From NCBI GenBank assembly GCA_963734665.1, contig CAVTIR010000004.1, forward strand, positions 62,001 through 126,000: DNA of 64,000 nt, in the 5' to 3' direction. Below, piece after piece: positions 33,882 through 43,724 of this stretch (position 1 is the stretch's first letter; every line of letters starts with the position of its first letter). A program made the position numbers and the translations under genes. Source of the DNA: Trebonia sp963734665. GTDB lineage: Bacteria; Actinomycetota; Actinomycetes; Streptosporangiales; Streptosporangiaceae. The notes below the pieces were generated by a model. That model was not told the DNA's origin, did no database searches, and saw only the letters and a list, made by a program, of their open reading frames with translations.

Positions 33882-34388
33882 GTGCGGCAGCCTCTGCTGG
33901 CGCTGCTCGCGAAGGAACCAGCGCATGGCTACGAGCTGAAGCTCGCCCTTGAGCAGACCTTCGGGCAGGCGTACCCGTCCCCCAATATCGGGCAGATCTA
34001 CGTCACCCTGAAGCGGCTTGAGCAGGACGGGCTTGTCCGCAGCCAGGACGTCGAGCAGGACAGCCGCCCCAACAAGAAGGTGTACGAGCTGACGCCGGCC
34101 GGGCGCGAGCAGCTCGCCACGTGGGTCACCGAGCCGATCGAGGGCCCGCGCGTGCGGGACGAGTTCTTCATGAAGCTCGTCCTCGCGCCGATGGCGGGCC
34201 TGGCGGACAGGATGGAGCTCATCAACTCCCAGCGCCGCCATTATTTCGGCATAATGCGAAACCTAATGGACATGCAGGCAAGCATGGACCGCGCGACCCC
34301 CGCGGCCCGGCTGCTGGTCGAGGGGGCCGTCCTGCACCTGCAGGCGGACCTGGACTGGCTGGAACGCTGCCAGGAGGAGCTTGTTTGA
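33882..34388 (+). CDS. PadR-family transcriptional regulator
   Basis: 168 aa. The winged helix has MRQPLLALLAKEPAHGYELK, the recognition region SPNIGQIYVTLKRLEQDGLV and the wing KVYELTPAGREQLATWV. The C-terminal helical part (about 95-168, with LRDEFFMKLVLAP-like and DLDWLERCQEEL) is the Vir_act_alpha_C dimerisation domain. It should repress the coupled exporter operon downstream and be released by a toxic ligand. GTG 33882 has GAGGAGG seven nt upstream. Its stop overlaps the TTG start of the ABC ATPase gene (TTGA). Confidence 0.9.
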   Translation: MRQPLLALLAKEPAHGYELKLALEQTFGQAYPSPNIGQIYVTLKRLEQDGLVRSQDVEQDSRPNKKVYELTPAGREQLATWVTEPIEGPRVRDEFFMKLVLAPMAGLADRMELINSQRRHYFGIMRNLMDMQASMDRATPAARLLVEGAVLHLQADLDWLERCQEELV

Positions 34389-35269
34389 GACCCCTGTTCG
34401 CCCCCGGGGGCCGACCCCCCGGTGACCCCCCGCATGGCGGGCTCCCGCCCCCCCAGCCCCCTCCCCCTGGGGGGTCTCCCGCAAAACCCGCGGCAGACCC
34501 CGATGGTGACAGCGGTTACGGCAGCTCATGCGGGCCAGCTCTCCTGCGTACCCGCGGCCTCGTCAAGGTGTACAGGTCGCGCGGCGGGAGCGTCGAGGCC
34601 GTCCGGGGGGTCGACCTCGATGTCGGCCTCGGCGAGTTCGTGGCGATCATGGGGCCGTCCGGTTCTGGGAAGTCCACGCTGCTGCACGTCCTCGGCGGTC
34701 TTGAGCCCGCCACGCGCGGCGAGATCTGGCTGCGCGGGCAGCGGGTGGACGGGCTGTCCCCCGCCGCGTGGGCGGTGCTGCGCCGCAGGCACGTGGGCTT
34801 CGTGTTCCAGTTCTTCAACCTGCTGTCCACCATGACGGTCGCCGACAACGTCGAGCTGCCCGCACTGCTTGCCGGGGCGACCCCCCGGCAGGCGCGCAAG
34901 CGGCGCGAGGAGCTCCTCGCCGAGCTCGGCATCACGGCCAAGGCGGACTCGGCGCCGTCCCGGCTGTCCGGCGGCGAGCAGCAGCGGGTCGCCCTCGCCC
35001 GTGCCCTGGCGAACGAGCCGAGCCTGCTCCTCGCCGACGAGCCGACCGGGAACCTGGATGGCGCCAACACTCGCGACGTGCTGCGGCTGCTGCGCCGCGC
35101 GCACGCCGCTGGCCAGACCATCCTCATGGTGACCCACGACGCCAAGGTCGCGGGCCTCGCGGACCGGGTGATCAGCCTGTTCGACGGCATGATCGCCGAC
35201 GACGCCAAGGTCGTGCCCGGGCCCCGCAGGGCGACCGCCGTCCGGAACTTCCTCGAACTGAGCGGCTGA
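34385..35269 (+). CDS. ABC transporter ATPase, MacB/LolD type
   Basis: About 294 aa. The first 50 residues are a Pro/Gly-rich, probably disordered leader. The ATPase domain then shows MGPSGSGKSTLLHVLGG (Walker A), FVFQFFNLLSTMTVADNVEL (Q-loop, with the NLL form typical of MacB/LolD), LSGGEQQRVALARAL, LLLADEPTGNLD and VTHDAKVA. The start is TTG 34385 with GGAGGAG about 4 nt upstream, overlapping the padR stop. It powers the FtsX-like permease encoded 1 nt downstream. The family exports lipoproteins, peptides or drugs by a mechanotransmission cycle. Confidence 0.87.
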   Translation: MRPLFAPGGRPPGDPPHGGLPPPQPPPPGGSPAKPAADPDGDSGYGSSCGPALLRTRGLVKVYRSRGGSVEAVRGVDLDVGLGEFVAIMGPSGSGKSTLLHVLGGLEPATRGEIWLRGQRVDGLSPAAWAVLRRRHVGFVFQFFNLLSTMTVADNVELPALLAGATPRQARKRREELLAELGITAKADSAPSRLSGGEQQRVALARALANEPSLLLADEPTGNLDGANTRDVLRLLRRAHAAGQTILMVTHDAKVAGLADRVISLFDGMIADDAKVVPGPRRATAVRNFLELSG

Positions 35270-35270
35270 G

Positions 35271-37703
35271 GTGCGAGGCAGTGCCTCTCCGGGGGGACGA
35301 CCCCCCCAGACAACCCCGAGCCCGGAGCGGTGGCAAAACCAGCCATCGCGCCGCGCACGGGGAACGGTCCGGTGGATCCGCGCCGACCTGCGCGCCCATC
35401 GCAGCCAGTCAGCTGTCACAGTGGCGGTCATCGCGGGAGTGGTGGCCGCGCTGGTGCTCGCCGTCATGCTGCTTGAAGGGGCGCTCAACCCGTGGCAGCA
35501 GCTGTTCGACCGGACCCGTGGCGCGGACGCCCTTGTCTACCTCGCCGGCGGAACCTCGGCCGAGCCGCTGCGCACCCTCCCTGGCGTCAAGGACGTCGCC
35601 GCCCCCTACGACGCCGCGGCGGCCACCCTGGTGCAGGGCGCGCAGAAGTCACCCGTGCAGCTGGACGGGATGGCGCCCAAGCTGCCCGCGATGTCGGTGC
35701 CGCTGGTGGTGGCGGGCACCTGGCTGCGCGCCAGCCAGCCCGACGGCGTGGTCATCGAGGCGTCGTTCGCCGCCGCCGTCCACGTGGGGATCGGGGACAG
35801 GATCGTCCTCGACGGCGTCGACGGCACCACGGTCTCAATGCGGGTGACCGGCATCGCCGACACCGCCGACCAGGGCTTCTACCCGCAGTGGACGCCGGGC
35901 CTCATCTGGGCGCAGCAGAAGCTGCTCGCCAAGGTGGAGCCCGCCGCCAGCGAGACCACGGAGGTCGTCGGGCTGAGCCTGTCCGACCCGTCGGCAGCCG
36001 GCACCGCCCAGGTCAGCCAGGAGGTCTTCAACGCCTACCCCGGCTCGAGCGAGAGCTCGCCGGTCGACAGGATCACGACAAGGCAGCAGGTCATGGACTC
36101 GATGGCGAGCGACGACCGGCTGCTCGGCGAGCTGCTCGCCCTGTTCGGCATCATCGCGCTTGTCGCAGCGCCGTGCGCGATCGCGAACGTCACGTCCGGC
36201 CGGGTGCTGATGCAGCGGCGGGACCTGGCGATGCTCAAGGCGCTCGGCTTCACTCCCGGCCAGGTCGTGCGGATGCTGCTCGCCGAGCAGATCGCGCTCG
36301 GCGTGGCAGGCACCGCCTTCGGCCTGGCGACCGCCCAGGTCGCGACGTCCTCCGCGTTCGTCCATCCCGCGGCGGGCATCGGGGTCACGCTGGCACCCCT
36401 GCCAGGTGCCTGGACGCTGCTCGTCGGCGCAGGAACCATCCTCACCGTGCTCATCGCCACGGCCATCCCCGCCTGGCGGGCGGGACGGGTGTCCCCGGTC
36501 GCCGCCGTGCAGCCGAGCCCGCCCGGCGGGCACCTGTCGCCGATCGCCCGGCTGTCCCTGCTCGTCCGGCTGCCCGCCCCCCTGGTCCTCGGCGTCCGCG
36601 ACGCGCTCACCAGGCGGCTGCCCGCGGCGCTGACAGTGGCGGGCGTCGCCATCCCGATGGCGATGATCACCATCGCACTCGCCGTCTGGTCCACGATCGG
36701 CGCCTTCACCGCCGACCCCGGCAGGATCGGCCTCGCCGGGGAGCTGACCGTCTACTCCGGCGGCCTGAGCGACACGCAGGCGACCGCGCTGATCGCGGCC
36801 GACCGCCAGGTCAGCGCCAGCTATCCCGGCGCACAGTTCGACACGCTGCTGCCGGGCGACAACGGCACGTTCGTGGCGCGCGCGATGGGCACCTCGCGGG
36901 CCCCGTACCCGTTCCAGGCGGTGCAGGGGCGGATGTTCAGCGCGGTCGACGAGGCGGTCGCGGGCCAGGGGTTCCTCGACCTGATGCACGTTCAGGTCGG
37001 CTCGTGGATTGACCCGACTATTGACGGCGTGCCGGTCATCCTGCACATCGTCGGGCGGACCATCGAGCCGGACGACAACGGTGACGTCGTCGACTTCGGC
37101 CTCGACGCGCTGCCCGCGGCCAGCGCGTCGGCGCCGATGTTCTACAGCCTGGTGCTGAAGCCGGGCGTTTCCGCGGCCGCCGCTCGCGCGAGCCTGCTGC
37201 GCGCGTCGGGCAACCGGCTCGACATCCAGGTGGCGGCCAACCCGGCCGCCAGGCTCGGGGTAGTGCGCGTGGTGATCGTCGTCGCGGTCGTCATCCTCGT
37301 GCTGATCGCCATGGCGAACCTGCTCACCGCGACCGACGTCGGCCTCCGCGACCACGTCCACGAGGCGGGCATCCTCAAGGCGATGGGCCTCACCCCGCGC
37401 CAGGTGATGGCGACGCTCGTGGTTAGCACCACCATCGTGACCGCCATCGGCATTGTCGCCGGGGTCGCCGCCGGACTCGCCATCGCCCCCCGGCTGATCA
37501 ACGCCCAGGGCCAGGGGAGCGGCATGGGCTGGGGCATCGCCGCCGGCCTGTCCCCGGCGACGATCGCCTCCCTGCTGGCAGCCGCCCTCGCCGCCGCCGT
37601 CGCCGCGGCCTTCTTCCTCTCCGCCCGCGCCGCCCACGCCCAGGACCCCCTGCTAGCCGCCCGCGCCCAGGCGCCCCGCCAGCCCTCCGGCCTGCGGTAC
37701 TAG
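35271..37703 (+). CDS. FtsX-like ABC permease, two modules
   Basis: 810 aa. A cytoplasmic basic N-terminus is followed by a first membrane helix (AVTVAVIAGVVAALVLAVML, about 48-67), a large extracellular MacB-type domain, three FtsX helices (about 290-410), a second transmembrane/extracellular unit and a last FtsX helix bundle near the C-terminus. The loop MLKALGFTPGQVVRMLLAEQ and its second copy ILKAMGLTPRQVMATLV are the conserved FtsX motifs. GTG 35271 lies 1 nt after the ATPase stop. It forms with the ATPase a PadR-controlled exporter. Its stop TAG shares bases with the convergent VWA gene stop. Confidence 0.88.
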   Translation: MRGSASPGGRPPQTTPSPERWQNQPSRRARGTVRWIRADLRAHRSQSAVTVAVIAGVVAALVLAVMLLEGALNPWQQLFDRTRGADALVYLAGGTSAEPLRTLPGVKDVAAPYDAAAATLVQGAQKSPVQLDGMAPKLPAMSVPLVVAGTWLRASQPDGVVIEASFAAAVHVGIGDRIVLDGVDGTTVSMRVTGIADTADQGFYPQWTPGLIWAQQKLLAKVEPAASETTEVVGLSLSDPSAAGTAQVSQEVFNAYPGSSESSPVDRITTRQQVMDSMASDDRLLGELLALFGIIALVAAPCAIANVTSGRVLMQRRDLAMLKALGFTPGQVVRMLLAEQIALGVAGTAFGLATAQVATSSAFVHPAAGIGVTLAPLPGAWTLLVGAGTILTVLIATAIPAWRAGRVSPVAAVQPSPPGGHLSPIARLSLLVRLPAPLVLGVRDALTRRLPAALTVAGVAIPMAMITIALAVWSTIGAFTADPGRIGLAGELTVYSGGLSDTQATALIAADRQVSASYPGAQFDTLLPGDNGTFVARAMGTSRAPYPFQAVQGRMFSAVDEAVAGQGFLDLMHVQVGSWIDPTIDGVPVILHIVGRTIEPDDNGDVVDFGLDALPAASASAPMFYSLVLKPGVSAAAARASLLRASGNRLDIQVAANPAARLGVVRVVIVVAVVILVLIAMANLLTATDVGLRDHVHEAGILKAMGLTPRQVMATLVVSTTIVTAIGIVAGVAAGLAIAPRLINAQGQGSGMGWGIAAGLSPATIASLLAAALAAAVAAAFFLSARAAHAQDPLLAARAQAPRQPSGLRY

Positions 37704-38527
37704 GACGTCGTTACGCGGGTCAGCATGGGTAAGCCGTCCGACCCGTTGAAGGGCTCCTCGCCCGACGTGATCGCCAGGTACTTCTGGTAGTCCCCGCCGG
37801 CTATGGCATGGACCTCGGCGGCCGTGATAGCCACCCGGTGCGTGAGGCCCCGGAGCAGTCTCAGCAATTCGTCCGTGTTCATGCTCGGCCCGATCTTGCA
37901 CCACTGGCCCGCCGTCTGTTTTGCCCACATCAGGAAGTAGGGTCGCGCCGGACTGGCCACGAACGTGATGATCTCCTGCTTTTGGAACTTCGCGAGGACT
38001 TCGCGCGCACGGTTTTCATCCACGGCCGGCTCATCAGTAAGCAGGACAACTACCCGCACTGCGCCTTGGCGCCAGGGCTTGTCAGCTGCTCCAAGCATGG
38101 CCTCGATCGACGATTCTCCGATGTTTGCATCGTCAGAGAACTGCGGCATCTGCCGTAGCTGTGTCTTGGCCTGCGCCGCGGTCGTCACGAACGGCCATTG
38201 GAGTTCCGCCCGGTCGCCGGGCTCGGTCAGGTCGCCGAACGGTACGACTGAGATACGCCAGTCCAGAGACAGGTTGCCCAGTTCGTCCGCGAAACCGGTC
38301 ATGCATTCAATGAGCTGGTTTATCTTGCCCGACATTGATCCAGTGGTGTCGAAGACGATACAGATGTCTGCCAGCGGCGGGCCGGCGATCGCGGGCGTGC
38401 CAGGCTTGTGGGCGACGACCTTGTTGTCCACCCTGACCATCGGCCGTCGGGGCTTGCGTGCCGCCGGACCGCCGGAACGCGGCTGCGGAACGCTCGCACT
38501 GGACGGATTTGTGCGGGGATTTGACAT
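37700..38527 (-). CDS. VWA-domain protein
   Basis: About 276 aa. After a Pro/Arg-rich leader of about 45 residues, a von Willebrand A domain begins with DICIVFDTTGSMSGKINQLI; D-T-T-G-S is the MIDAS metal-binding signature. VRVVVLLTDEPAVDENRA holds the later acidic residue. VWA domains bind partners via a metal ion, often in chaperone or signalling roles. No signal peptide is visible. ATG 38527 has GGAGG eight nt upstream; the open frame to 38635 is not needed. It is convergent with the FtsX-like gene, with both stops inside CTAG. Confidence 0.83.
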   Translation of the reverse strand: MSNPRTNPSSASVPQPRSGGPAARKPRRPMVRVDNKVVAHKPGTPAIAGPPLADICIVFDTTGSMSGKINQLIECMTGFADELGNLSLDWRISVVPFGDLTEPGDRAELQWPFVTTAAQAKTQLRQMPQFSDDANIGESSIEAMLGAADKPWRQGAVRVVVLLTDEPAVDENRAREVLAKFQKQEIITFVASPARPYFLMWAKQTAGQWCKIGPSMNTDELLRLLRGLTHRVAITAAEVHAIAGGDYQKYLAITSGEEPFNGSDGLPMLTRVTTS

Positions 38528-39029
38528 ACCTGCATTCCTCCGTTTTCCCGGAAGTCTTGCGATCAGTGTAACGACCTCGCTCCGCTGTGCAGGAATGCGT
38601 CCCGTTGCCATGATAGGACGACCCTCGCGTATCACGAGCGCCCCATCGGCGCATATGCGGGCTGAATCCGGATCATCCCGATTATTCGTGTCGGGATGAT
38701 ATTTCCTGTTCAGCTCCTTCTGTGCACCCTTGATATCGGCCTCTGTGGCGGCACGCCAAGGATGTCGTACAAAGTACGGTCATTGTCCGCTATTTGTCTG
38801 CTTTCATCTCAGCCCAAAGGTTGGGAAGAGCAGCATAGCCAAGACAGGGATAGCGGGGCACCGAGGCGCAGGCATGGCGCATTACCCTGGAAATCCGGAA
38901 ATATCCGGCGGCAATTCTGCTGACTTGCCTGGCTGCTAGGAAGCGACCTGGGCAACAGGATCGCCACGATTTCACCCCGCGCTTAAACTCAGCGCCCGCA
39001 TCCCGGAACTGGTGCATGGTTTCCCGAGG
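38528..39029. promoter_or_regulatory. 502-nt gap with a 10-bp stem-loop upstream of the VWA gene
   Basis: No gene seen. ATCATCCCGA (38672-38681) is exactly complementary to 38691-38700 around a 9-nt AT-rich loop; it could be an operator or attenuator for the VWA gene. A smaller palindrome, CGTAC-AAA-GTACG, lies at 38766-38778. Confidence 0.4.
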
Positions 39030-42000
39030 TCACGCAGCGCCCATCCGCAGCCGGGTCTGGACGGCATGCGCGGCTGTTGGCTTCCCAATGTCCTCGAATA
39101 TCGTGAGTGCGCTGAACCAGCATGCCCGCGCCGCCTCTTTGCCAACGGTGTACAGCAGCGCATCTCCGAGGCCAGCGAGTGCCTCTGCCTCCTGTGAGCG
39201 GTCACCGATCTGCTTGCTGACCTCGATTGCGGTCCGGAAGTCGTCAGCGGCTGACGAGTAACTGCCCGCCGCCAGGCGAGCGTTGCCGCTGCCGTTCAGG
39301 GCTTCCACCTTAAGGAACCGCTCGGCGAGTTGGTGGGCGAGGACCAGCGCTTGGTGGTGCTGCTCCAGCGCGTCAGTGTGCCGCCCCATCCGCAGGTAGG
39401 CGGAGCCAATGTTGTTAAGCGTGTCGGCCTCGCAGCGGAGGTCGCCAATGTCCCGGTAGATGTCGAGCGCTGCCCGGTAGCAGGTCAGAGCATCCTCGGT
39501 CGGCCCCGTATACCGGTAGACGTTGCCGATATTGTTGACGGCGATGGCCTCGCCCTGGCGGTCCCCGAGGTCCTTGTACATGTCAAACGCACGCTGGTAA
39601 CTGCCAAGCGCTTGGTCGTGGTCGCCCGCGTCGTGCTGGAGTTCGCCGAGATTGTTCAGCGCATTGGCCTCACCCTGCGTGTCTCCCAGTTGACGGTAGA
39701 GGCTCAGCGCGCGTTCTGTGCGCCGCAGTGCCTCTGGGTACGTGCTGAGATGCCACGCGACGATCCCGCTGTACATCAGCGTGTCGGCTTCGCCGTCCTC
39801 GTCGCCTAGTGCTCGCCAGATGGAGAGCGCCTCGTCGAAACGCGCCAGTGCCTCCGGGTAGCGTGCCTGCCACCAGAGAAAGTTGCCCATCCGGTCAAGC
39901 GCGTCCGCCTCCGCCGCGCGATCCGCCGCCGCCCGGGCGAGGGCCAGTGCGTCGCTCGCATGCCCGAGGGCTTCATCATGACGTCCCATCCGGCCAAGGA
40001 CGAGTGACAGTTCGGTCAGCGCCTTGGCTTCGCCCGAGCTATTCCGCATCGCCCGCCAGGCGGTAATCGCCAGCCGGTGCAGTTCGGCCGCCTCCGCCCA
40101 GTAACCCCAGGTGTCGAGGAACCTGGCGAGCACGTGGGCCAGCAGGCCGGCGTGCTCGTTCCTGCCCTGCGCCGCCGCGTAGCGGGCGATGGCGAGCAGG
40201 CTGGGCCGCTCGGCCTCCATCTGCTCCCGGCAGTCGCCGCGCGTCCTCAGCGACGGGGTGCTAGCCGGGATGCGCCGGACGACGACCGGGATCCGGCGGT
40301 GGAACGGGTACATCAGGCGGTCCGCCCGGTCAGCGAAGTACAGGTAGTAGTCCAGCAGATGGTCCATGGCACGGTCGCGGTCAGCAGCGCTGTCGCGGTC
40401 ACCCGCGAGCCGCCGGGCATACTTCCATACCAGGTCACGGAACACGTAGCGACCTGGCGCGGGCTCTTCGATCAGGTGGTAGTCCAGCAGGACCTCGAGC
40501 GCGCGCCGAGTCCCGCTTAGCGATTGGTCTTCCGCAAGCGCGGCGGCCGCGTACTGGGAGAAACCTGGCCCCGGGTGCAGCGTGAGCTGGCGGAGCAGGC
40601 GCTGCGGATCAGCCGTTAAATGCCGGTAGGTGAGCTCAAGCCCGGCACTCACGTCGCGGTCCTCTGCCAGGCTCTCCCGCAGCCGGGCCGCGAGATCCCG
40701 GACGCTCCACGCCGGGTGACGCTGGAGCTCGCCTGCGGCGAACCGGATCTCCCCCGGGAGGTATCCGCAGACCCGCAGCACGCCGGTGACGCCGGCTATG
40801 TCGTCGCTGCGGCCCTCTCCGGCGGTTCGCGCGAACAGTTCGGCCGCCTCTGCCGGCGGCAATGGCTCCAGCGGCAGCCAGCGCATCCCAGGCAAGTCAA
40901 TCGCCTTGCGCCGGGTAGTGATCAGCACGCGGCAGCCGGCGGCCCCAGGCAACAGCGGCCGGACCTGCGCGGAGTCGGCGGCATCGTCGAGCACCACGAG
41001 CGCGCGCTTGCCGGCGAGCAGGGAACGCCACAGCGTTGCGCGGTCCTCGACGCTAGCGGGGATCACGCGGTCCGAGACGCCCAGCTCCCGCAGCAGGGTG
41101 CCCAGGGCCGCCACGGGTTCTACCGGCTTCCCGTCGGGAGAGCGCAGTTCCACGAACAGTTGCGCGGTGTCCTGGTCACCGAAAGCGCAGGCTGCGTGCA
41201 CGGCGAGCTCGGTCTTGCCGACGCTGGGGAGTCCGCTGATCAATATCACCGGAACGGTGGAACGGGCCCGTTCGGAATTCATCCAGTTCGCCAGCCGCAT
41301 CAGTTCCGCGGTGCGGCCAATGAAATCGGGGTTATCACGAGGCATGGTGCTCGGCGGCACCGGAGGCGGTGCCGTCTCGGAGATGGTCGCGCGATGGGAC
41401 AGTCCCTCCAACGGCCCCGTAGCGTCGAGTGCGGGATCGCCATGCAGCATGAGCTGGTGGAGGTCGTGCAGGTCGGGGCCAAGGCTCACGCCAAACTCCT
41501 TCCGCCAGCGATTCTCGGCCTGGAGGTAGGCCAACAGGGCCTCGGCCTGACGGCCCGAGCGGTAGAGCGCAAGCAGGTAGAGGCCAAGCAGAATCTCGTT
41601 ATCCGGAGACTGGTGAGCCAGCTTCGCGATCTCGCCCACTAGGTCGGCATGGCGACCTAGCCGCAGCCCTGCCCGGATGCGCTGCACCGCTGCGGCGAGC
41701 CGTTCCTCATACAGCGATTCCCTGACCCATTCCACCCAGCCACCGTCGAGACCGTCCAGGGGGGTGCCATGCCAGAGCGCTTCCGCCTGATCCAATAGGG
41801 TGACCGCCAGCTGGTCATCGCGGCCGACGGCAGTCCTTGCCTGGTCCCTGAGCGCACGGAACCGCCACACGTCAACGTCATCGCGGTTCACATTCAGGGT
41901 GTAGGAACCCGGCCATTTCGGCAACAGCGTCTCCCCGTCCGTCTCGCTTGCGTAGCCGAGTCTCTTCCGCAGCCGGGAAACAACGCTGTAGAGAGAGTTG

Positions 42001-42176
42001 TACACGCTGTCTGACGACTCCTCTCCCCAGACCCGGTTGACAAGCGTCTCAGCGGGGACGGCGTGCGGCAGTTCCAACAGCAGGACGGCAAGTACGGAGC
42101 GTTCCTTGCGGGGGCCGAGGTTGTGTCGCTTGCCGTCGGCCCACAGTTCAGGTTTTCCGAGCATGCGGAACTCCAT
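39030..42176 (-). CDS. SARP-type regulator with NB-ARC and TPR domains (AfsR-like)
   Basis: 1048 aa. Residues 1-95 form an OmpR-like winged helix of the SARP type (MEFRMLGKPELWADGK, GPRKERSVLAVLLLELP, YSVVSRLRKRL). A BTAD helical domain follows (about 97-245). The NB-ARC ATPase has the P-loop ISGLPSVGKTELAVHAACAF and LVVLDDAADSAQVRPLLPG. The C-terminal about 350 residues are TPR repeats (EALGHASDALALARAAADRA, NNIGNVYRYTGPTEDALTCY). This is the AfsR layout: nucleotide-gated transcription activation of secondary-metabolite or regulatory targets. ATG 42176 fits the conserved SARP N-terminus. The nearest divergent target is the GT-B-like gene. Confidence 0.9.
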   Translation of the reverse strand: MEFRMLGKPELWADGKRHNLGPRKERSVLAVLLLELPHAVPAETLVNRVWGEESSDSVYNSLYSVVSRLRKRLGYASETDGETLLPKWPGSYTLNVNRDDVDVWRFRALRDQARTAVGRDDQLAVTLLDQAEALWHGTPLDGLDGGWVEWVRESLYEERLAAAVQRIRAGLRLGRHADLVGEIAKLAHQSPDNEILLGLYLLALYRSGRQAEALLAYLQAENRWRKEFGVSLGPDLHDLHQLMLHGDPALDATGPLEGLSHRATISETAPPPVPPSTMPRDNPDFIGRTAELMRLANWMNSERARSTVPVILISGLPSVGKTELAVHAACAFGDQDTAQLFVELRSPDGKPVEPVAALGTLLRELGVSDRVIPASVEDRATLWRSLLAGKRALVVLDDAADSAQVRPLLPGAAGCRVLITTRRKAIDLPGMRWLPLEPLPPAEAAELFARTAGEGRSDDIAGVTGVLRVCGYLPGEIRFAAGELQRHPAWSVRDLAARLRESLAEDRDVSAGLELTYRHLTADPQRLLRQLTLHPGPGFSQYAAAALAEDQSLSGTRRALEVLLDYHLIEEPAPGRYVFRDLVWKYARRLAGDRDSAADRDRAMDHLLDYYLYFADRADRLMYPFHRRIPVVVRRIPASTPSLRTRGDCREQMEAERPSLLAIARYAAAQGRNEHAGLLAHVLARFLDTWGYWAEAAELHRLAITAWRAMRNSSGEAKALTELSLVLGRMGRHDEALGHASDALALARAAADRAAEADALDRMGNFLWWQARYPEALARFDEALSIWRALGDEDGEADTLMYSGIVAWHLSTYPEALRRTERALSLYRQLGDTQGEANALNNLGELQHDAGDHDQALGSYQRAFDMYKDLGDRQGEAIAVNNIGNVYRYTGPTEDALTCYRAALDIYRDIGDLRCEADTLNNIGSAYLRMGRHTDALEQHHQALVLAHQLAERFLKVEALNGSGNARLAAGSYSSAADDFRTAIEVSKQIGDRSQEAEALAGLGDALLYTVGKEAARACWFSALTIFEDIGKPTAAHAVQTRLRMGAA

Positions 42177-42474
42177 GCCATCGTTCCTTCCATCAACTCC
42201 GTCATACGACCACGAGTAATGACATTTCCCCTTAATGAACGGGCAACACTCGCGATGTGGCAGGGAGTTATCTTACGATTGCATTACGTTTCGATGGTAC
42301 TCGCAATGATAATTTCAGTGGCATTCGCCGTGACAAGACAGCATCGCCATTACAAGGTCGGTGCAAGGTCGTCGGCAAGCTTCGCCCCGCATCGTGTTCA
42401 AGGGGAGCTGCGACGCGGAAGCCGCAAACGCCGGTCGCACTCTCTCGAACGGAACAAGGCAACACGAGGGGTGC
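42177..42474. promoter_or_regulatory. AT-richer divergent promoter region
   Basis: 298 nt between the SARP gene and the GT-B-like gene. It is clearly lower in GC than its flanks (for example around 42215-42350). It probably holds promoters for both, and possibly SARP sites, but no clear direct repeats of the usual 11-bp spacing were recognised. Confidence 0.4.
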
Positions 42475-43722
42475 GTGAGTGCCGTGAGTGGCACGGAATG
42501 GCGTCAGGTACCGGTAGGGCCTGACGCGGCACGATGGATCACCCGCACTGGGTGCAAGACGGTGCTCGTGGTCGTCCACACAGTGACAATGGGACAGCGG
42601 CTAACAGAGCTGCTGCCTCTCTTCGAAACCGACCAGCGCGTCCAGGTGGTCTTCACGGCTGGGCCGCACGCGTTCGGCAACGGCGTCGCCAGGCTGCTGC
42701 GTCGGCTTGACGGAGCGGTCATTCCTTGGGAACAGGCGATCGAGACCCCCTTCGACCTGGCGCTGGCCGCCGGCTACCCGTCGGTGCACGAACTGCACGC
42801 ACCGCTGATCGTCGTGCCGCATGGCGCGGCCTACAACAAGCTCGTGGTCCGCAGCGATGTCAGCGCAGTCGCCGCTCGCGGGGTGTACGGACTGGATAAG
42901 CAGCACCTCGTGCAAGGCGGACGGGTAGTGCCCGACGCGCTGGTGCTCTCGCACCGGACCGACCTGGCCGTGCTCGGCCGCCAATGCCCAGAGGCCGTGA
43001 CCGCGGCCGAGGTCGCCGGAGACCCGTGTTACGACGAGTTGGCCGTCAGTCGGCCGCTCCGCGCGGCCTACCGCAAGGCGCTTGGCCTGGCCCCAGGGAA
43101 GCGACTCGTCGTCACCGCCTCGACCTGGGGGACCGGGTCGCTGTTCGGCCAGCTTACAGACCTGCACGATCGCATGCTCGCCGAACTGCCCCGAGACCAG
43201 TACGAGGTGGTGGCCTTGATCCACCCGAACGTGTGGTACGGGCAGGGCCCTCGGCAGGTGCGCGCCTGGCTGGGCAGCGCCATGCGGCGCGGGCTAACGC
43301 TGCTGCCACCCGAGTCCGAGTGGCTGAGCGCGCTCGTGGCCGCGGACGCGGTGATCGGCGACGCGGGGTCGAGCAGCGTGTACGCGGCGGCCGCGGGCGT
43401 GCCGGTCATCATCGGCACCTTCCCTAGCGAGGACATCGCTCCGGGATCGGCTGCCGCCCTGCTCGCCGCCGCTTCTCCGGCGCTCCACCTCGACCAGCCG
43501 ATCGAACGGCAGCTAGTCGGCGCGATGGCTTGCCACAGTGCCGAGCTATCCCAGCAGGTCGTCGGGCGGATCACTTCGGAACCGGGTCGGTTTCGCAGCA
43601 ACATGCGGCGGCTGATCTACCGGATGCTCGGGTTCCCCCAGCCGGCGTCGATCCCGCTCACGCCTCCGGCGCCGATGCCCTGGGTCATCCGGCAGCCCGT
43701 GGTTATCGGGCAAGGAGAGTGA
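42475..43722 (+). CDS. GT-B-like (CDP-glycerol/UDP-sugar transferase-like) protein
   Basis: About 415 aa soluble protein. KTVLVVVHTVTMGQRLTELL opens a GT-B-like N-terminal fold. The C-terminal half has LVVTASTWGTGSLFGQLTDL, LIHPNVWYGQG and GDAGSSSVYAAAAGVPVII, which resemble the nucleotide-sugar binding half of glycosyl/glycerophospho-transferases. Related Streptomyces proteins are generally unnamed. GTG 42475 was chosen because GAGGGG is just upstream; GTG 42484 is an alternative, and the open frame back to 42361 looks non-coding. It is followed after 2 nt by a PfkB kinase gene, so they are one operon. The acceptor is unknown. Confidence 0.68.
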   Translation: MSAVSGTEWRQVPVGPDAARWITRTGCKTVLVVVHTVTMGQRLTELLPLFETDQRVQVVFTAGPHAFGNGVARLLRRLDGAVIPWEQAIETPFDLALAAGYPSVHELHAPLIVVPHGAAYNKLVVRSDVSAVAARGVYGLDKQHLVQGGRVVPDALVLSHRTDLAVLGRQCPEAVTAAEVAGDPCYDELAVSRPLRAAYRKALGLAPGKRLVVTASTWGTGSLFGQLTDLHDRMLAELPRDQYEVVALIHPNVWYGQGPRQVRAWLGSAMRRGLTLLPPESEWLSALVAADAVIGDAGSSSVYAAAAGVPVIIGTFPSEDIAPGSAAALLAAASPALHLDQPIERQLVGAMACHSAELSQQVVGRITSEPGRFRSNMRRLIYRMLGFPQPASIPLTPPAPMPWVIRQPVVIGQGE

Positions 43723-43724
43723 CG

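Noticed and set aside
32385..34241. Extended N-terminus for binding protein 2
   Set aside because: The extension would overlap padR and hide the signal peptide; ATG 33680 has a good SD and lipobox.
35835..37637. 600-codon minus-strand frame opposite the FtsX-like gene
   Set aside because: It is a composition shadow of the plus-strand gene: His/Arg/Gly/Asp-rich, no domain, no start signal, while the plus frame gives clear FtsX motifs.
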